A stretch of 23,958 bases of DNA from AP-15 sp036404275. GTDB taxonomy: Bacteria > Pseudomonadota > Alphaproteobacteria > ATCC43930 > CGMCC-115725. The notes beneath the pieces were generated by a model. It saw only the letters and a list, made by a program, of their open reading frames with translations, did not search any database and was not told where the DNA came from. Position numbers and translations under genes: made by a program. Location: assembly GCA_036404275.1 (NCBI GenBank), contig DASXAM010000204.1, forward strand, positions 1-23,958. Direction: 5' to 3'. The first letter of the stretch is position 1. Each line of letters starts with the position of its first letter. This document shows positions 20,851 through 23,958 of the stretch, piece by piece.

Positions 20851-21923
20851 GCGCGGTATTCGAGCCGGTCGTCGGCCTGTGGAACCAGATGCGTTCCGGA
20901 CAGCGGCCGTTGCCGATTGTGGCGACGATCGCCCCTGAGCACTGCCGGCCGGAGCGCAGCGCCGGCTATTCGATCCTTCGCGACCGGATGTATTTCACGC
21001 TGCGTGTCAACGAGCTGCATCTCGCGGAAAACCGCCGGTGGTGGAGCGAATACGACCCGCTCGTGGTCGTGGTGGCCGAATTCAATCACGGCCAGGAACG
21101 CGTTGCGGCACCCGCTGTCATCGGCCCCAACCTGATCCGCCGGCAGGCGCAATCCGACCAGCCGCGCCATGGGGTCGTATTGCTCGATACGCGGGTGACC
21201 GGCCCGCACCCCTATCGCGGCGGCGACGTCGATATTTCGGTCAGCTTTTATCAGGTCCGGCGGGCCAATCACGCGCGCGCCTTGCTCAAGGTTGTCGATA
21301 GCCTGTCGGCCGCGCTCGGCGGTCCGGGCGAGATACAGGCGATCGCCAAGGCCGGCGGTGCGCTGTTGGAGGGGATCGAGGGTTTGATCGGTCTCGAGGA
21401 GACGGTCTATCTCGCCGGCCACCGCATCTCGCTGGCGATGTCGCCGCTCGACCCGTTTGCCGCCGGATTTTCCGCGTTGATCGTGCCGCCTGCTCCCGAG
21501 GATTCGGAGAGCCTCCGCGTGGAGAACCGGCGGCTGCACGTGGCGACCAGCGATGGGGCCAGCCGGCCCTATCGCGACTCCGACTTTGTTCTTCTCGGCA
21601 TCACCGGCAGCGAAGCGCGCGGCGACGAAAATCTGCTGCCGTTTTATGCCTCGAAAGTCAATGCGCTGGCTGCCCTCTGGGACGGCGAAGCCGGGGCCAA
21701 GCGCGCCAAGGCCAATCTGATATCGGCCTATCAGCAGATGCGGCAAAGCCCCGATGTGACACCGGCGGAAGCCGGCCAATTGTTCGAGGCGTGGCTGAAA
21801 GAATTCGAAACCGAGAAACAGCGCGTCGCGCAAACGCGGTCCATGCCGGTGCTGGGCCGACCGGCCGAGCTCACCCCGCTGACCCGCGACCTCGACGCCG
21901 CGATGCGCCGTCTGGCGCTGTAG
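20847..21923 (+). CDS. Unrecognised protein, third gene of the CHAT-nSTAND operon
   Basis: A 358-residue protein whose ATG overlaps the stop of the nSTAND gene (ATGA at 20847-20850), which indicates translational coupling. I do not recognise the family. No signal peptide or membrane span is visible. Residues about 25-190 alternate hydrophobic and polar residues as in a beta-sandwich (MYFTLRVNELHL, PLVVVVAEFNHG, GGDVDISVSFYQVR). A Gly/Ala-rich helical stretch follows (SAALGGPGEIQAIAKAGGALLEGIEGLIG), then more strands (HRISLAMSPLDPFAAGFSALI). The last 120 residues are helical and charged (including ISAYQQMRQSPDVTPAEAGQLFEAWLKEF). There is no obvious nuclease, NADase or pore motif. It may be the target, adaptor or sensor partner of the CHAT/nSTAND pair; this rests on context only. 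Confidence 0.85.
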   Translation: MSAVFEPVVGLWNQMRSGQRPLPIVATIAPEHCRPERSAGYSILRDRMYFTLRVNELHLAENRRWWSEYDPLVVVVAEFNHGQERVAAPAVIGPNLIRRQAQSDQPRHGVVLLDTRVTGPHPYRGGDVDISVSFYQVRRANHARALLKVVDSLSAALGGPGEIQAIAKAGGALLEGIEGLIGLEETVYLAGHRISLAMSPLDPFAAGFSALIVPPAPEDSESLRVENRRLHVATSDGASRPYRDSDFVLLGITGSEARGDENLLPFYASKVNALAALWDGEAGAKRAKANLISAYQQMRQSPDVTPAEAGQLFEAWLKEFETEKQRVAQTRSMPVLGRPAELTPLTRDLDAAMRRLAL

Positions 21924-21964
21924 CTTTGGCCGCAGGCAGAGCGCTCCGGCGCCGAGCAATCGGT

Positions 21965-22156
21965 TCAGGCGGTCGGGAAATACGGCGTGGCAATGAAATC
22001 GTCGCGCTCGGAGCGATGCCAGCCAAGCCCGCTTTCGGCGTCGAGGATGCGCTCGAGCGAGCGGCGATCAAAACCTTCCTCGGCGGCGGCCAAGCCGAGC
22101 ACCGGATGGTCGATCAGCTCGGCGAGCGAAAATTCGGTTTCATGGTGGGCGATCAT
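21965..22156 (-). CDS. Small hypothetical protein, 63 residues
   Basis: The ATG at 22154-22156 has an AGAGG ribosome-binding site about 9 bases upstream; a longer frame to 22234 reads into low-complexity Arg/Ser-rich sequence and is not preferred. The product includes FSLAELIDHPVLGLAAAEEG and then FDRRSLERILDAESGLGWHR. It resembles the short L-x-E-L-x-x-x-P-x-x-x-L...x-R-x-x-L proteins common as unnamed genes in alphaproteobacteria, with two helices around a loop. No function can be given. It converges on the third gene of the CHAT operon and diverges from pcaH, which could place it under the same regulatory region as pcaHG. Confidence 0.55.
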   Translation of the reverse strand: MIAHHETEFSLAELIDHPVLGLAAAEEGFDRRSLERILDAESGLGWHRSERDDFIATPYFPTA

Positions 22157-22231
22157 GCTCGTTGCCTCTGGGCATTTCGGCGGCCACGCCGCTGCTCCCG
22201 ACCGCCGAGATGGGGACCGCGAGAACCGCTT

Positions 22232-22268
22232 CAATTAAAAATAATTGCCTGGTTTCACGGGCCAGGCA
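22232..22268. promoter_or_regulatory. AT-rich dyad and adjacent hairpin upstream of pcaH
   Basis: CAATTA-AAAA-TAATTG (22232-22247) is a perfect 6-bp dyad in the most AT-rich spot of the gap. It overlaps by two bases a second inverted repeat TGCCTGG/CCAGGCA (22246-22268, 9-base loop). The position between the divergent 63-residue gene and pcaH suits an operator for a regulator of protocatechuate use (LysR- or IclR-type regulators are known for pca genes). No regulator gene is in the window. Confidence 0.4.
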
Positions 22269-22409
22269 GCGCATCCCGCCGCGGTGAGGGAAGGCGCATC
22301 GGGCCCGCCGCATGTTCCCGACGTGTTCGATCGAATTCGACCCTTGACCCGCTCCCGTCGGCATGGGCAGGGTGCGCGGCGCTTCCGTCCGGTCGCAGGG
22401 AGAATTGCG

Positions 22410-23120
22410 ATGACGACAACGATCCGGTCCTTTGCCCCGGTGCGCGGGGGCGAGCAGCCGCCCTACCTCCACCCGGATTACGGCAGCACCGTCAAGCGCG
22501 CGCCGAAACATCCGCCGATCCGCCTGGAGCAGACCTTGACCGAGATCACCGGCCCGCTGTTTGCCGACGGCTGGGCCGGGCCCGATGCCGCCGACTTGAC
22601 CCAAGGCCATGGCGGCCCGCCTTCGGGCGAGCGGATCATCGTCGCCGGCCGCGTCCTCGACGAGGACGGCCGCCCGGTGCCGGAGACCTTGGTCGAGCTG
22701 TGGCAATGCAACGCCGCCGGCCGCTATCGTCATCCGGTCGATCAGCACGACGCGCCGCTCGACCCGAATTTCGACGGGGTCGGACAGGTGGTGACCGGCG
22801 CCGATGGCGAATACCGATTTCTGACGATCAAGCCCGGCGCCTATCCGTGGCGCAACACCTATAATTCCTGGCGGCCGGCGCATATTCATTTCGGCATTTT
22901 CGGGCCGGCCTTTGCCACTCGGCTCGTCACCCAGATGTATTTTCCGGGCGATCCGCTGCTGGCGTTCGATGCGATCTTTCTCGGCACCCCGAATCCGGCG
23001 GCGCGCAACCGGCTCGTCGCCGATTACGACCCGCAGCTGAGCGAGGCCGAATGGGCGCTCGGCTACCGTTTCGACATCGTCCTGCGCGGCCGTGAGGCGA
23101 CCCCGATGGAGCAATCCTGA
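22410..23120 (+). CDS. pcaH: Protocatechuate 3,4-dioxygenase beta subunit
   Basis: A 236-residue protein; ATG 22410 is preceded by CAGGGAGA. The N-terminal PDYGSTVKRAP segment is typical for PcaH. All four non-haem Fe(III) ligands are present: Y106 in NAAGRYRH, Y145 in GAYPWRN, and H158 and H160 in RPAHIHFGIFG. The LDPNFDGVGQVVTGADGEYRF strand of the intradiol dioxygenase fold is intact. With PcaG it cleaves protocatechuate between its two hydroxyls, giving 3-carboxy-cis,cis-muconate, the entry step of the beta-ketoadipate pathway. Only one base separates its stop from the pcaG start. No other pca genes (pcaB, C, D, Q) are visible in the window. Confidence 0.97.
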   Translation: MTTTIRSFAPVRGGEQPPYLHPDYGSTVKRAPKHPPIRLEQTLTEITGPLFADGWAGPDAADLTQGHGGPPSGERIIVAGRVLDEDGRPVPETLVELWQCNAAGRYRHPVDQHDAPLDPNFDGVGQVVTGADGEYRFLTIKPGAYPWRNTYNSWRPAHIHFGIFGPAFATRLVTQMYFPGDPLLAFDAIFLGTPNPAARNRLVADYDPQLSEAEWALGYRFDIVLRGREATPMEQS

Positions 23121-23121
23121 C

Positions 23122-23706
23122 ATGGCCCGGCGGCTGATCCCGACGCCGTCGCAGACGGTCGGGCCGTTTTTTCATCTGGCGCTTGACCGGCCGACCTGGG
23201 CCGATCTCGCACCGGCCGGCGCCAAGGGCGAGCGGATCGTCGTCGAGGGGCGGGTCACCGATGGCGACGGCATGCCGGTGGCCGATGCGTGCCTCGAACT
23301 GTGGCAGGCGAACGCCGCCGGCCGCTATGCCCATCCCGACGACACGCAGGAAGACAAGCCGCTCGACCCGAATTTCCGCGGCTTTGGCCGGGTTTCGACC
23401 GATGCCGAGGGCCGCTATCGCTTTGCCACGATCCGCCCCGGCCCGGTGCCGGGTCGCGGTAACACCTTGCAGGCGCCGCATATCGCCGTCGCCCTCTTCG
23501 CCCGCGGGCTCTTGAAACAGCTCTACACCCGCATCTATTTCGCCGACGAAACGACCAACGACACCGACCCGGTCCTGTCCTCAATCGATGATCCGGCGCG
23601 TCGCCGCACCCTTCTCGCCCAACGCGACAATCGCTCGGACAGTCCAACCTACCGCTTCGACATCGTCCTGCAAGGCGAGCACGAGACGGCGTTTTTCGAA
23701 ATCTGA
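23122..23706 (+). CDS. pcaG: Protocatechuate 3,4-dioxygenase alpha subunit
   Basis: A 194-residue protein beginning at ATG 23122 directly after pcaH. It opens with the PcaG signature LIPTPSQTVGPFFHLAL, followed by the intradiol fold segments RIVVEGRVTDGDGMPV, CLELWQANAAGRYAHP and DPNFRGFGRVSTDAEGRYRF. The iron-ligand His pair of the beta subunit is not conserved here (APHIAVALFARG), as expected for the alpha chain, which completes the active site without binding iron. The end (SPTYRFDIVLQGEHETAFFEI) is the normal family C-terminus. It forms the alpha-beta protomer of the dioxygenase with PcaH in the cytoplasm. Confidence 0.96.
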   Translation: MARRLIPTPSQTVGPFFHLALDRPTWADLAPAGAKGERIVVEGRVTDGDGMPVADACLELWQANAAGRYAHPDDTQEDKPLDPNFRGFGRVSTDAEGRYRFATIRPGPVPGRGNTLQAPHIAVALFARGLLKQLYTRIYFADETTNDTDPVLSSIDDPARRRTLLAQRDNRSDSPTYRFDIVLQGEHETAFFEI

Positions 23707-23723
23707 ACCGCGTCTCGCAGCTC

Positions 23724-23737
23724 GGGCGGATCCGCCC
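23724..23737. terminator. Palindrome between pcaG and the convergent last gene
   Basis: GGGCGGATCCGCCC is a perfect 14-bp palindrome 18 bases after the pcaG stop and 9 bases before the stop of the convergent gene. It could fold as a 5-bp stem with a GATC loop and act as a weak bidirectional terminator. No T-run follows. Confidence 0.4.
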
Positions 23738-23745
23738 TCGTCCTC

Positions 23746-23958
23746 CTAAGCCGCGCGGGTGTAGCGGACGGCGACGATGCGCAGATGGTCGCGGAAATGG
23801 GGCCGCAGGCGCTCGGTCCAGGGCGTGGTCGCGGCCTTCTTCCACGCGGCGGTTTGCTGGACCTCCGGTGAGGCCAGATGATAGAGCGCGACATAGCGCT
23901 GGCCGCCCGGATTGCGGGCGCGGTAGCGGCGTGCGCACAAGGTGCCGGGGACGGCGGC
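23746..23958 (-). CDS. Uncharacterised protein, C-terminal part (possible dimeric alpha/beta-barrel fold)
   Basis: The frame is open to the right edge of the window, so only the last 70 residues are seen and the start is outside. The visible part, with ARRYRARNPGGQRYVALYHL, SPEVQQTAAWKKAA, TPWTERLRPHFRDHLRIV and a short tail, resembles small proteins in which one half ends in a beta-strand RYxALYxLxSPE, followed by a helix with TPWTxRxxPxFR. I associate this pattern with ferredoxin-like dimeric alpha/beta-barrel proteins of unknown function. It converges with pcaG. Whether it belongs to aromatic catabolism cannot be judged from this fragment. Confidence 0.7.
   Translation of the reverse strand, partial: AAVPGTLCARRYRARNPGGQRYVALYHLASPEVQQTAAWKKAATTPWTERLRPHFRDHLRIVAVRYTRAA

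Overview
The window is about 24 kb of GC-rich, densely packed DNA from a proteobacterium, most likely an alphaproteobacterium of the Rhodospirillales/Hyphomicrobiales kind. The evidence is codon use, gene order (soluble lytic transglycosylase, dapA, smpB), a complete pqqABCDE set and protein sequences of alphaproteobacterial type. No rRNA, tRNA, CRISPR array or insertion sequence was seen, and the species cannot be named from the sequence.

Left part (1-8067): the C-terminal half of an M48-type periplasmic metalloprotease with TPR repeats is followed by a DsbA/Com1-like thiol oxidoreductase. On the minus strand lies a tight PQQ operon, pqqA-pqqB-pqqC-pqqD-pqqE, ending in a zeta-class glutathione transferase (maleylacetoacetate isomerase type) only 4 bases after pqqE. 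pqqA is a 25-residue peptide gene at 5471-5548 with a good sigma70-type promoter and a GC hairpin between it and pqqB. A small secreted DUF4189 protein diverges from pqqA and converges on a Slt-type lytic transglycosylase with a TTG start.

Middle (8165-16157): dapA (lysine synthesis), smpB (trans-translation) and a propionyl-CoA carboxylase beta-type carboxyltransferase run on the plus strand. A PEP-CTERM secreted protein lies on the minus strand, preceded by a close match to a sigma54 -24/-12 promoter. Then come an MFS transporter and an orphan molybdopterin subunit of the xanthine dehydrogenase/CO dehydrogenase family, which carries Gln where the family normally has its catalytic Glu.

Accessory part (16158-21923): a gene-poor 530-base stretch holds inverted repeats and a decayed C-terminal end of an RTX (hemolysin-type calcium-binding) protein. 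After it comes a three-gene, translationally coupled operon: a CHAT-domain protease-like protein, a 1011-residue membrane-anchored nSTAND1 NTPase with a degenerate repeat C-terminus, and a 358-residue protein that I do not recognise. This looks like a biological-conflict (possibly antiphage or regulated cell-death) cassette and is the best candidate for an undescribed system.

Right part (21965-23958): a 63-residue small protein on the minus strand is followed by pcaH-pcaG (protocatechuate 3,4-dioxygenase, beta-ketoadipate pathway), with an AT-rich dyad and a hairpin upstream. The window ends with the C-terminal end of an uncharacterised protein that resembles dimeric alpha/beta-barrel proteins. 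The pcaHG genes, the MFS transporter and the molybdo-hydroxylase together suggest an organism that uses plant-derived or aromatic carbon in soil; this ecological reading is inference.
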